From Roridomyces roridus (lineage: Eukaryota > Basidiomycota > Agaricomycetes > Agaricales > Mycenaceae), in the NCBI GenBank assembly GCA_029378245.1, contig JARKIF010000047.1:186001-250000 (forward strand): DNA of 64,000 nt, read 5' to 3'. The notes beneath the pieces were generated by a model that was given only the letters and a program-made list of their open reading frames with translations, was not told the DNA's origin and did not search any database. Shown in pieces: positions 11,299 through 21,358 of the stretch. The position numbers and the translations under genes are program-made. Numbering within the stretch: the first letter of the stretch is position 1; each line of letters opens with the position of its first letter.

Positions 11299-13525
11299 GA
11301 CGAGCCTCTGGTAATGCTTGCTGATCGTGTGACGGTGTAAATGAATACGGTTCGTAATCCGATGAGGTGTGTCGTTTTAATTCACCACGGAAGACGGATG
11401 AGTGGGGGACTAATCAAAAGTGCGTCGTCCACCGTGCTTGATCGATTCACGATTCAAGGATTGGAGGATCTGGTTGTCGGTCGGGAAGGATTCGGGTTTC
11501 TGAGGAATGTGTACGCTGGGTACAACCTTCCACCGAAGTTCCGCGGTTAACTTGAGAAGTCTACAAACACAAAGAATTAGCGGATGCGTGATTTAGGGGA
11601 GATGGCAGAGAAGAGTGATTAGGCTGAAGAGCAGGGAAAATGTGAGATGATCTGAGATGATATTTGTGTCGACTACTGTACAGGTTTTTATACCTACGGA
11701 AAAGTCTTGGTACCCCCAAAAGTGGCACCATTTCTCCCCAATAAATAAGCAGATTCGTAATCTGAGGATGGAAAATGCTGTGATATAAATAGAAAGCAAG
11801 TCACCCAGAATCGTAACACAGCCGAAATCCAGTGCAAAAGCCCGTAGCAGTGCTCTCGCACCGGCGAAATGCTGTTAGTCTGCATTTTTTCCAGTGCCTG
11901 GAGGTTATGTGCACAGAGATGGAAGAATGGAGAGAGGCGTAGCCAATGAGAATGCACTTTGGGCGTGCCTGACTTGCGGAAGAGCGGAATTGCCAAATCA
12001 GGTCGAGGGAGGTGAGTCGTCCGTTTATGGGTTCGTGATCAAATCGCGATGGCCCTCGGTGATGCGAGTTTGGTCGGAACGGGGTTGCTCGGGAGATGGG
12101 TGTCACATCTGCTGATGTACGGAACTTGTTTGGGGGCCAAAGAGCCGAAAGTGGTGCCATTCATGAGAAACCAATTTATTGATGTCACAATCGCTGCAAG
12201 TGACGATGGCCAGATGTAACACATCACGTCGACCCGAGTTTTGTTGAGTGGTATTCACTAGCAGCTTGAATGGACGACTTTTCTTGGTTTTAAACATGGC
12301 TTGCCGCGAGGTTCCAACGACGCACCTCCAGAATAGGTTTCTCCACTTCTCGGCCTTTGCCCCGGAGATGAAAGTGGGCGCCAGAGAAAGGGGAAGACGA
12401 CGGCGTGGGAGCTGAACGTGTGATTATAGGAGCGTGTTTATAATCTTCGCGTAGATACATAGGCTGTACAGCGAATTCGAAGGTGGAGGGTGCACATATA
12501 CATCGTCGAATGTTTTGATTCGTTCGGAGGGTACCAGAAATTCCTTCGGAGGCTTCATGAACGAGGCGGGTGGGAGGTCAGAAACGCGGAGCTAGCGTGT
12601 CGGCGTGGGCTTCGAATTCGATCGTGTTTGTTCACGCGTCGGACAGAATGTAGCAAGTAGCATGCGTGCACGCCTGAATAAAAGGACCCCTTGGACGGCT
12701 GTCTGCCTCTATAAACAGAACCAACACCGTTACATCAAACGACAGATGGCGAGTCCGGGTCGCACGCATGGGCGGGGCGAAGAGACCTCTTCAGGAGACT
12801 TGTTGAAGTTTATCCAGAGTGGAGGTATAATCCTTGCAGGAGCAACTTGTTCCGTTATCGAAGGAACCAGTCCGCAGGAGGGAGAAGAATTTTGGTCGGC
12901 ACGCTCTGGTTCCGCTCCTGCGTCACCCGTGGCACCACCTGCCGTGCTGGCGAGGGCGATTCCACACGAGGCGGAGAAGGACGCGCAGTGTAGCTGCTGC
13001 GTCATCCAGGTAGGTTCCGTGGCATAATCCCATCGTGCCTCGCTGATGTCTTGTTACCAGTGATGATGAGACGATGACCAGAATCCAGATGGAACCCAGG
13101 GGACGATGATGTGCAGGGTGTTGAGTGTCTGAGTAGGGTTCAATGGTTGTGCTGTTCATGTTATGCGTGTGACTGCGGCGATGGTGGTACGGAAGCAAGA
13201 TGCATTTGATCAACATTTGATTCATTCCAACAAAGATGATCGATCAAATATTGGTTGATCCCGCCTGATGGCAGTGATGGCTCCACCTCAAGTGGTCCAA
13301 AAATCGGGGAGTCCACGTATGTATATCGAATTACTCTCAGGCCACCGGGCTTCCTGTTGATCTGCCATTCTTGGGATTCTTTCGATTGACGCAATTTGAA
13401 GGGGAGTGGTACTCTAAGACTTAAGTACTTATGCGGGTCTTGGTCAGTAGTCCATATTAGGATGTCAATGCAACAGCGGGAGTTACAAAACCAACGCACA
13501 AGACCCTGATTCACAGAGAATGGTT
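11299..13525. other. Intergenic, 2.2 kb; no supported gene
   Basis: Several open frames of 60-140 codons occur (for example plus 12605-13027), but none shows domains, a signal peptide or a convincing splice structure. AT- and GC-balanced unique-looking sequence. The first exon or promoter of the 8.5-11.3 kb gene may lie near 11.3-11.5 kb. Confidence 0.4.
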
Positions 13526-13575
13526 AACCGTGGGAAGTGGTTTTCAACCAGTCCACGTGATGGTTGAAAATCTGA
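13526..13575. repeat. Left inverted repeat flanking the decayed P450 region
   Basis: The first 25 bp (13526-13550, beginning AACCGTGGGAAG) are the exact reverse complement of 17398-17422. A further roughly 30 bp match imperfectly. The unit contains its own palindrome, TTTTCAACCA-GTC-CACGTG-A-TGGTTGAAAA. Confidence 0.7.
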
Positions 13576-15329
13576 ACAATCTCAGTTGGATCGTTGTTGC
13601 CTGCTGTGAGTGTGGCCCATGCTCGCAACCAGGCTCCTATAAATCGCCGCACTGCCGCACTTTTGCCGCTGCCGCTGCCGCGCCGCGCCGCCAAGTATGT
13701 CACACTACCGCGCTGTCACGCAGGGCCAGTGCCGCCACTACCGCTTGAGTGCCGCGAGAATTTAAATTATCGTCAACTGCACGTACAAAATCGACCACAT
13801 AACAAGGGGGATGCGCGAGGGAGTTGAGAAAACATCGGTCACTCCTCGGGAAGTGGAAATCTCGTCTCACGTGGGCTCAGGATTGAGGGCAAAATAGAAG
13901 TTGAACTCTTGCCACACGGCTGGTGTGAAGTCACTTCGACAATATCAATGTGGACATGAGAAATGGTTGTGACTGGGACCACAGAGGTAGTGGTTGAACC
14001 ACGGTGAGATAGAGATTCCATGTCCGAGTCCAGTCAGGCACGGAGTTGCGGTCAAGTACCCTGGACCCGTCCATGCGGCTAAATAGATATTTAGCACCCG
14101 GAAAGGTTCTTGATAGCATGAATCCAAAATTCGGCGCGGCAAATCAGAAATTGAACAGGTCATAAAGTTCGGTGATCATGAAACTGAGAACTTGAACTTT
14201 GAAGTACATACATGTTCAGATGTGAGATTCATATTTTCTGGGATGAGGAAGGTGATTTGGTACCGGCGTGAAACGTGGATGACGCATGTCGAAGAGGAGA
14301 GTCTTCTACAGTGATTCAGGCTCTCGACGCGGCCCCATACTCCCAAAGTAGTCAATGCCCGGAATCTCCACTTTGACTTAGAATCAATTTATCTCTGGAC
14401 TCGTTGAGGATCCAACAAAACGGTCAGCTGCGGGTCAATCCTGCCTAATTAACTCGTCGAATTACAGTGTAATATAGAGTTCCATATTTTTTAGGTGCTG
14501 CAATTCCTTAAGCCAACTGCCGCGGTGGCTGTACTCCGGTAGTACAAGTTCGATCGAGGAGCCCTTGTAGTCTGCTCAAAATCGGACCACTCACTCACAA
14601 CACGAGTGCCGAGGTACCACTGCGCATTCACCGCGCTGACTACCGCCACTACCGCCGCGGCTGTCACACCACCGCACTGTCACTGCCGCGCCATCACCGC
14701 GCTCAAGTGCGGCACCGCGACATTACCGCGCCGCAGAATTTTTTTACCGCACTTTTCGAGTGCCGCGCCGCGAGCGGTACCGCACCGTGCCGCGACTACC
14801 GCACTTGGCTGATTTAACGAGACCTTCCAAAACTTATTTCAAGGCCGAGTAGTCATAATCAATCATTTTTTGTGCTTCATTTGAACTCTGCCTGTCTACA
14901 GTCCCTTGTTCAAAAGGATCCCTGGGTCTATTGAGAAGAATGGTACAAGCAGGGGATTTCTCAGAGGTCATTCAAGGCAGACTACAGGATTATCACACTT
15001 GCCGCGGACCCCAATTGAACTTTATCCATCCACAATGCCCAGTGCAACACTAATCCCGAGTCTACTGAGAAACATATTAGATGTAAGAAAATTCAGTACC
15101 GCGCTGACTGCCGCGCCACTACCGCGCTTACCGCCGCGGCAGCAGCGCAGCAATTTATGGAGACCCCTCGCAACCGACTCGCAACCGCAACCCCTCTATC
15201 ACTAAGAGTCGCCCTACTTGCGTTCTTCGCCTCCACGCATCCGCAGCTCGCGTCGCGGTTAGATGGGCCTAGCAACAATACTTAAGTACTCCAGTAGCTC
15301 GGGACGTACTCCCCCCACTCACCCTCCAC
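13576..15329. repeat. Gene-free stretch with CCGC-rich low-complexity blocks
   Basis: Degenerate runs built from CCGCACT/CTACCGC-like units occur at about 13645-13755, 14595-14815 and 15100-15165, separated by ordinary sequence. No protein similarity is seen. The repetition of the same degenerate unit three times suggests minisatellite-like or element-borne repeats. Confidence 0.6.
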
Positions 15330-15906
15330 ATGGCCTTTGATTTCAGGAATTCGCCTCAGCGCTTATCCCGCTGGTTTGCATCTACCTTCTGCAAAGGCGG
15401 CCTATCAAACTGCCACTCCCTCCTGGCCCACCCAAACTCCCGGTCCTGGGCAATCTCCTCGATCATCCATCAACACTCGAGTGGGAGACGTACATGGAAT
15501 GGAGTAAATCATACAGTATGGTGCTTCGCTTTATCCAAAACTTCATGTGGACGATCGTCGATGTCTTTACCCGCAGACTCGGATATTCTTCATCTTTCTA
15601 TGGCGGGGAAATCAGTCGTAATTCTTTCATCCATGAACGCCGCAGTCGATTTGCTCCAAAAGAGATCTGCTATATATTCCGACAGGTCGGCCTTCTCCTC
15701 CACTAAAGTGTTCTCTGAATTTACTGCACACACCTCAGAGTGCGATTGCCAATGGTGAACGAATTGATGAGGTGGGAATTTAACTTTGGTAGCAGCCCAT
15801 TTGCCTCTCGTCTCATTCAGCCCTTGAACGCACACACAGGGTTCCAGAGATACGGTAGGCATAAACAGTATCGACAAGGCCGTTCCTCATCCACACCCTC
15901 TGCGTC

Positions 15907-15976
15907 TCAGGCGAGCAGTGGAAAGTATTTTACGCTTCTTCAAGCCCCGTGTTGACTGTATTTGATCAGGCGAGCA
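15907..15976 (+). mobile_element. Short insertion A in the dead P450 (5'-truncated element copy)
   Basis: The 11-bp sequence TCAGGCGAGCA occurs at 15907-15917 and again at 15966-15976, where the P450 exon resumes (GCGAGCACATC). The sequence between them is absent from paralogues. Its last about 30 bp (TCAAGCCCC...CTGTATTTGATCA) recur at the 3' end of insertion B, so both are copies of one element family. Because that family's shared end also finishes in TCA, the true duplication is 8 to 11 bp. Confidence 0.6.
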
Positions 15977-16027
15977 CATCACCGGCTGTTTCATAGCGTG
16001 TTCAATGCGGACGCAGTTCGACAATTT

Positions 16028-16226
16028 CAGTCCTGTTGGGAATAGGCCCGCTGTGTGCACGGAGAAACCACGGGATGGGGAATATTTGGGACGCCGCGGA
16101 TTCTGCTTCTACGGCTGCGCCGGAATCTGCGCAGCGCTGCGGCGCAGCATTAAATTTAGTATATACGGGGGCTTGCGAGCTCAAGCCCCCCAGCTTCCTG
16201 TATTTGATCAGTTGTCGAATTCAACA
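16028..16226 (+). mobile_element. Short insertion B in the dead P450
   Basis: 199 bp lie between the codons for AVRQF and RPKQL, which are adjacent in the intact P450s. Its inner end shares TCAAGCCCC...CTGTATTTGATCA (ending 16210) with insertion A. Possible but imperfect flanking duplications are GTTCGACAATTTC and GTTGTCGAATTC. It has no coding capacity, which is consistent with a SINE-like or other short non-autonomous element. Confidence 0.5.
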
Positions 16227-17373
16227 CGTCCCAAACAACTATCTGCAACACACCGCCTTCTCCGTCGTAGTCTCCAGAGACCTGATCGGCTGTTGGAGGA
16301 CTTGCGAAAGTACGCTCTCCCTCGTGCCACCCGCTCTCGGTTTACAGTCTCACAAATTCCGCCAGCATGGTGGGAGAAATCATCATTGGATCAGCTTATG
16401 GCCTCGATGTGCTGCCCGAGGACGATCCATATGTAAAACTAGCTGAACAAGCCAATGCTGGGCTGATACAGGGCTTCATCCCGGGAAGATTCCTAGTCGT
16501 GAGTCCGGTATCAAATCAAACTTGCTCCGCTGACTCGGACAGGATTCTCTCCCGATTTTGAAATACGTGCCTCGGTGGTTTCCCGGGAGCGGTCCGTACA
16601 CCACGGCTTTGATGAAAGAGGCTATTCGTTGGAAGCCTACGGCGCCGGTTTGTGAGCAGATTTTCGCATTCCCCGCTCGGTTTCGAATGATAGACGCATG
16701 CATACAGGGATTCCACACTTCGTCGGGGTCGAAGATGAGTATCGGGGCTATCGCATTCCTGCAGGCTCCGTAGTGATACCCAACATCTGGTGAGTCTGAG
16801 CGCATTGGACTTGGCAGGCCGTCAAGCCGTGATTATTACAGGGCCATTTTACATGATGAAGCATTGTATCCAGAGCCCTATGCCTTCAGACCGGAACGAT
16901 TTCTGATCAACGGGAAACTCGACCCTTCGGCTCCCACTTCGGATGTGGCGTTCGGTTACGGGAGAAGGTATTTACTCGTTCCGACCCGCGCATATGGGTA
17001 TAACTTGCTCACTCATGTAGATTCTGTCCAGGCCAAGACTTGTCTCTCTCCATTCTCTGGATCACCATGGCATCCATCCTCGCTACATTTGACATCACCA
17101 AGGCGGTGGGAGAAGACGGCAAAGTGATAGAGCCGAGTTGTGACTATTCTTCTGCGTTTGTTTTGTACGTCCCACTTCTGCATTGAAAGCCTGGTAAATA
17201 TTGCTGACCAAGACACGCAGAGTACCGCTCCCTTTCGAATATTCTATCAAGCCGCGATCAAAGGAAAGTGAGGCTCTGATTCGGTCGACGGTAGATCAGG
17301 AGTAGGTGTGGTTTGAGAGACAACATCCTCATTCCGTCCGAGTACATTGTATGTAGTATCAATTCTGTTCAAT

Positions 17374-17422
17374 ATTTTTCAACCTTCACACGTGCAATGG
17401 TTGAAAACCACTTCCCACGGTT
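17374..17422. repeat. Right inverted repeat flanking the decayed P450 region
   Basis: Partner of 13526-13575 in opposite orientation: 25 bp perfect at 17398-17422 and a further imperfect 25 bp. It carries TTTTCAACC, then CACGTG, then GGTTGAAAA. It starts about 70 bp after the P450 stop codon. Confidence 0.7.
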
Positions 17423-17551
17423 GATCATCCATCTGTCAGTCCGTGGCGGCGATCAGGGTCTGGATTAGTCTCGATTGCCAGATCATGGGAACGCCTGTAC
17501 GTATCTACCCCGCATTCATTCCGCATTCCCCACACTCCCTCTCTTACCACC

Positions 17552-17938
17552 ATGTCCTCCTACCTCGCATCCACCGCTGTCCGCGCTCGCTCCCAGATCG
17601 CTCCTCTCGGGAAGAGGTTCTCCTCGGGCCACGGGGAGTACAAGGTCTGTCTGTCTCCCTCCCTCGGCCACGAGCCCCGCCTTCGCCGTCCGACGACGAC
17701 AAGAGAAGAGCTGACGACGATTCCCACCCAGATCTTCCCCTTCAACCACAAACAAGGCGAAAGCCAACCCGTCAAGTTTGCCGTCAAACAGTTGGCCTTC
17801 ATGGGCGTGGCCTTCTTCATCCCGTTTGGTGCCATCTGGTTCCGCTGGTGCGTCTCCAGCGATTTTTGTGTGTACAATGGAGTGGCTCATGCGGCGCTGG
17901 CGGGTAGGCACAAGCCTGGAGGAATCAAGAACCCTTGA
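17552..17938 (+). CDS. COX8: Cytochrome c oxidase subunit Cox8/VIIc, mitochondrial
   Basis: Known role: small nuclear-encoded, single-helix subunit of respiratory complex IV in the inner mitochondrial membrane. Seen: exon 1 MSSYLASTAVRARSQIAPLG followed by KRFSSGHGEYK is a basic, serine-rich presequence with a likely cleavage near RFSS. An 87-nt intron (17645-17731) follows, then FPFNHKQGESQPVKFAVKQL and AFMGVAFFIPFGAIWFRW, the family's loop, helix and aromatic end. A third segment (17848-17907, GTGCGT...GGGTAG, exactly 60 nt and open) is probably an intron. Removing it gives FRWHKPGGIKNP; retaining it adds 20 residues in frame. Size (about 75-95 residues with presequence) fits the family. 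Housekeeping gene, apparently intact. Confidence 0.85.
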   Translation: MSSYLASTAVRARSQIAPLGKRFSSGHGEYKVCLSPSLGHEPRLRRPTTTREELTTIPTQIFPFNHKQGESQPVKFAVKQLAFMGVAFFIPFGAIWFRWCVSSDFCVYNGVAHAALAGRHKPGGIKNP

Positions 17939-18270
17939 ATGTATCAAAGAAGGGAGGGAAAGCGCTACCCTGATCAGACGAGGGAGTTGAGGGCGCTTGA
18001 CGACAGGCTGTCGGACGTCCGTGCGCCGCCGCCGTTTCGAGAATGTAATTGTGAATGTACTTACCGTCCAATTGAATCTATTGTTACTATTGCTATGGAT
18101 CGCGCTTAGGCTGGGCCCATGAGACTAGAACCATATGCATCTGTCTTCGCGAATAGAACGAGAAAGTCTTGATCTCAGCGATGGCGGCCACGTACTCGCC
18201 CAACGTTCGTATCCATGGGGATGGTAGCGAGTTGAATTTAAGAATTCGAAGAGAAGTTGTTCAAATAATT
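17939..18270. other. Short convergent intergenic region
   Basis: 332 bp between the convergent Cox8 and F-box genes. It presumably holds both 3' untranslated regions. No repeat or gene was noticed. Confidence 0.4.
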
Positions 18271-20397
18271 CTAGTAATCGTAATGCTCAGCCCGACACCT
18301 CTTCATAAACTCCTCCGACGTGGCAGCAGACAAATACTCTAGATCCAAACCTTGCAACTCCCCGGCAAAGATAGTTCTACCACTCTGCAACCGGGCGTTG
18401 TACGCATGATGTGAGAGCGTAAGCAGACGTACGGTCTTTAAAGTGCGATTGGAGGCTGGCTGCCTTCGTGAGCGCAGCATATCGAAGAACGAATCGATCG
18501 ACCACTCTTCTGAGGCGTCGCCCCGGCGCCAGCGGCATGCAAGGAAAGCGAGGTCAGGGCAGAGGTCGTGTGCTGCGAGGTTGGGAGAGTTGGGTACGCC
18601 GCTGGAGCACGGGAAGGATAGCGTCAGGGCGTCCCAGAATCGTGGAGCGTGAGTACCGGCGTAGCGGTCGATGATGAGCGTTTGGAGAGTGGGGAGGGAG
18701 TGGAGGACTCGGAGGAGGATGTTGGACGAGTCGTCTGTCCAGCCACCGTCCAAGATGAGTCGCGTGAGTGGGCAGGAGGAACGCTTGATGAATGGGAGGG
18801 CGGGGTCGAGTTGGCCTTCGAGGCGCAGGTCCTCGAGAGTGGGTGCCGTGATGTGGTTGAGGAGGCGCCCGTCGTCGAGGCAGAGCTGTCGGAGGTGGGG
18901 GAGGAGAGCGATTTCTCCTTCCGCGACGGGAAAGTGGAGGTGGGATCCGTCGTGCGGCCGAGGTTGCATCGCACGAGGTTGGTTGCGGTGAAGAGGATGC
19001 TGAGCTGCAGCTCCGTGTCAAAGATACCCCGGCAACAAGTGATCTGTGCCCATGGGACGGCAAATCGTGTAGAGGCAAAACACGAGGCAGAGTCTGCGAG
19101 GATGACTTCGCGTAGGGATGGCGCATCCTCCAAGATACTCTCCTCCTCGATGGTGCTGTACACATTTCTGGTATTTATAAGTTCGAACCGCCTGAGCTTG
19201 GGAATGCGACCGCGCATTCCCTGAAGCTGGGTGAGTATGCTCGAGTCCCTGGTCATGAGCTTAGCACGAAATGTGCGCCAGCGATAACTTTGCTTGATCA
19301 ATAGGTCGAGCAAAGTCATTTGAAAGGGATCGGCGTCAATTTTATCCCACCAGTCCACCGAGACTTGCAGCGATCTATCCGCGGATCGGAGAATCTGCGT
19401 TTCGACCATGGGCAGAGGGTGTGTGTAGGCTAGCGGGACTTGGGGCGGCCGCGAGATGTCGATAGAGCACCAGAGGAACGGGTTGGAGAGAGCCGAGTCT
19501 CTCCACGACCTGCAGATGTGCCCGAGGACCCAAGGAGGAGAATAAATCGTATGGGTCCCGACTCGACGCGTGCATGAAATCTGTGCAAATATTTCCGCCC
19601 AGACTTCAGGCGGGATGCGACGGACGGCTGAAAGAACAGAAGTATGCTTCTGGATGCAGTCGTCGAGCGCGTCACGTTCAGACAGCAGGGTCTGCATTTT
19701 CGCTTGCATGTAGTGCTGGCCAAATATGAATACGATACGCAAAATCGCGTATCATATTATATCCATATTGTATTCATATTCACCGAGCGTATTCAAATAT
19801 ATTTTGAGTATATTCAGATATGTTACTGCATCCAAAAATCATTCAGTGTCGGGGTTGAAATCACCTTGAAACATGTTCAATTTGATGTTCCTGCAGTCCT
19901 TCAACATCCCAGATGCATTAGGGTGCCAGAAGTAGTTCAATCCTACCATTGCCGAAAGCTTGGGCTCCAGATCACATCATTTTGATTGATATAGATGAGG
20001 TAATCCGACTTACCAGTGGCTGATGCAACACTCCCATGGGCACTCAGGGGTATAAGATGCATTCTAATGTCTTTGACTGGGCCCTGAGTGACTTTGATTA
20101 CCCCCACTGAGGCTGAACTGGCTGATTTGGGGCTCTTTTCATGTATTTGAATATATTTGAATATATCTGAATACAGGCTCGATACAAGGTCTGCGTATCG
20201 TATTCATACTCAACTGAATATATTCAAAATATATTATCACATATCATATTTTTGGCCAGCACTACTTGCATGCTTTTGATTAGGATGTTCACCGCAGCGA
20301 CCCGCGACTGTCGTTCTGAGATGAACTCGCGGATGGAAGGGATTTCTGCTTCTGTGGGAACACTGTTGCTTTGGACGAGATGGGCCCAAGGTGGCAT
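18271..20397 (-). pseudogene. F-box protein gene split by a hAT-like MITE
   Basis: Reading across the element (19711-20264) and one copy of its target duplication restores one frame. It starts at 20397 (MPPWAHLVQSNSVPTEAEIP), continues SIREFISERQSRVAAVNILI, KSMQAKMQTLLSERDALDDC and then the F-box core VRRIPPEVWAEIFAQI with CRSWRDSALSNPFLWCSI. This is the usual layout in this mushroom family: SN-xVP-xE motif, coiled coil, F-box, leucine-rich repeats. The C-terminal part (LLPHLRQLCLDDGRLLNHIT ... EEFMKRCRAEHYDY) is in another frame: a one-base shift is needed near 18960-18975, or an 89-nt intron that would delete conserved residues. Known: F-box proteins give substrate specificity to SCF ubiquitin ligases. 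Two lesions make this copy probably non-functional. A truncated start at the internal MQAKMQ is possible. Confidence 0.85.
19711..20264. mobile_element. hAT-like MITE, 554 bp, inside F-box coding sequence
   Basis: Terminal inverted repeats begin TAGTGCTGGCCAAA (14 bp perfect at both ends) and continue imperfectly with ATATGA and GAATACGATACGC-type subterminal repeats. It is flanked by the perfect 8-bp duplication CTTGCATG (19703-19710 and 20265-20272). It is AT-rich (ATTCAAATATATT motifs), unlike its surroundings, and has no transposase frame. TAGTG ends and 8-bp duplications are typical of hAT elements. Removing it restores the F-box reading frame. Confidence 0.93.
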
Positions 20398-21358
20398 CTG
20401 GTAGCTCGAGGAAAAAGAGAAAGCTTTTTATTGCCTTTTTGGGAAGCGCCATCCTTAGACTCTTTCCTCCGACGCCGGACGCAATAGATAGCCTAGGGAG
20501 CTCTCCATCTCTTACTGCGAACACCGACGGATTGATTCAAGTCCTCGCCCGTTGGACTCGCTGAGGACGAGCGCGCGCTTGTGGGGCAGAGGGAATGTCA
20601 GGGTCGTTTGTCAGAGGCATCTGCTGTGCGTCTTCCAATCCTTCTTCCTCAGCAATACACTGACCTGGTGCCGCAGATACTCGCTTCGTACAGACTACAC
20701 CGTGTACCCGTCCAAACTACTGGACTTCAATCTAGAAATGAGGCTGGCGAATCTCATGCAGCGCACGGACCACGGACTCGATTTGCGACCAGCAACTTGG
20801 TCCTCCGGGTGCTTGAGCGATGCCAGGGCTGCCTTCTTGCACCACCGGTCGTTGGCTGCATTCGGGCAAGCCAGGAAGATGGCTGAGGAGGACCTTCGGT
20901 TTCTGTCGTGGATACCAGAGACCGTGCATGCTTCCTTGACCTCCCGGCATTGGGTGCACCATATACATCTCCCTCACCGCGGTCGGCCGGGCCACGTCAC
21001 CTCCGCTTGCCCCCTTCACCAAGCCCTGTGAGCTGCTCTATCGCTTCCCTCTATACATCCGCTGACCCACGCCAGGCGCGGTACTGGTGCGATTCTGTTC
21101 TCAGTGGGACGACTAGCGGCTCGGCTTCGTCTCGCTCCTGTTTCCCTATGGTCCAGACGAGCGAAACTATCGCACGCGATGACCGATGCGCTGTGAGATC
21201 AGCCACTGTCTCCCCGGCGCCAGCGGCATACATGGGCAGGGCAGAGGTCGTGCGCTGCGAGGTTGGGTGCATGTACAATATCTCTTACACGTCGTGGAAT
21301 ACAGAGAAACCGGCCTGCTCGTCAAATTCTTCCCTGGAGCACTGCTCCCACGTCTTGC
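20398..21358. other. Region with an F-box gene fragment; otherwise no gene
   Basis: About 60 bp at 21210-21275 match the 3' part of the 18.3-20.4 kb F-box gene (18520-18585; shared GGCGCCAGCGGCAT and CAGGGCAGAGGTCGTG), in the same orientation. This indicates a decayed second copy. An open plus-strand frame (20552-21031) has no recognisable product. Confidence 0.5.

Larger units (their letters stand above)
15330..17305 (+). pseudogene. Cytochrome P450, decayed copy
   Basis: Recognisable P450 exons: LPLPPGPPKLPVLGNLLDHP, DSDILHLSMAGKSVVILSS, RLPMVNELMRWEFNF, HHRLFHSVFNADAV, RPKQLSATHRLLRR, YGLDVLPEDDPYVKLAEQ, IPHFVGVEDEYRGYRIPAGS, FGYGRR, FCPGQDLSLSILWI, and the end LIRSTVDQE. Defects: the only ATG upstream of the hinge (15330) is out of frame with LPLPPGPP; two insertions (about 59 and 199 bp) lie in the HHRLF exon region; and an internal deletion joins WFPGSG directly to PYTTALMKEAIRWKP, removing the I-helix with the oxygen-binding AGxxT motif (about 130 residues by comparison with the 54.9 kb gene). 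The heme loop and C-terminus are intact. It cannot make a working enzyme. Confidence 0.9.

Noticed and set aside
12990..13012. A CCVIQ sequence resembling a CaaX prenylation motif, suggesting a mating pheromone precursor.
   Set aside because: It is not at a C-terminus: the frame continues VGSVA before the stop, and the upstream sequence is far longer than a pheromone precursor.
20552..21031. A 159-codon plus-strand open frame.
   Set aside because: No recognisable motif, and an equally open minus frame overlaps it.
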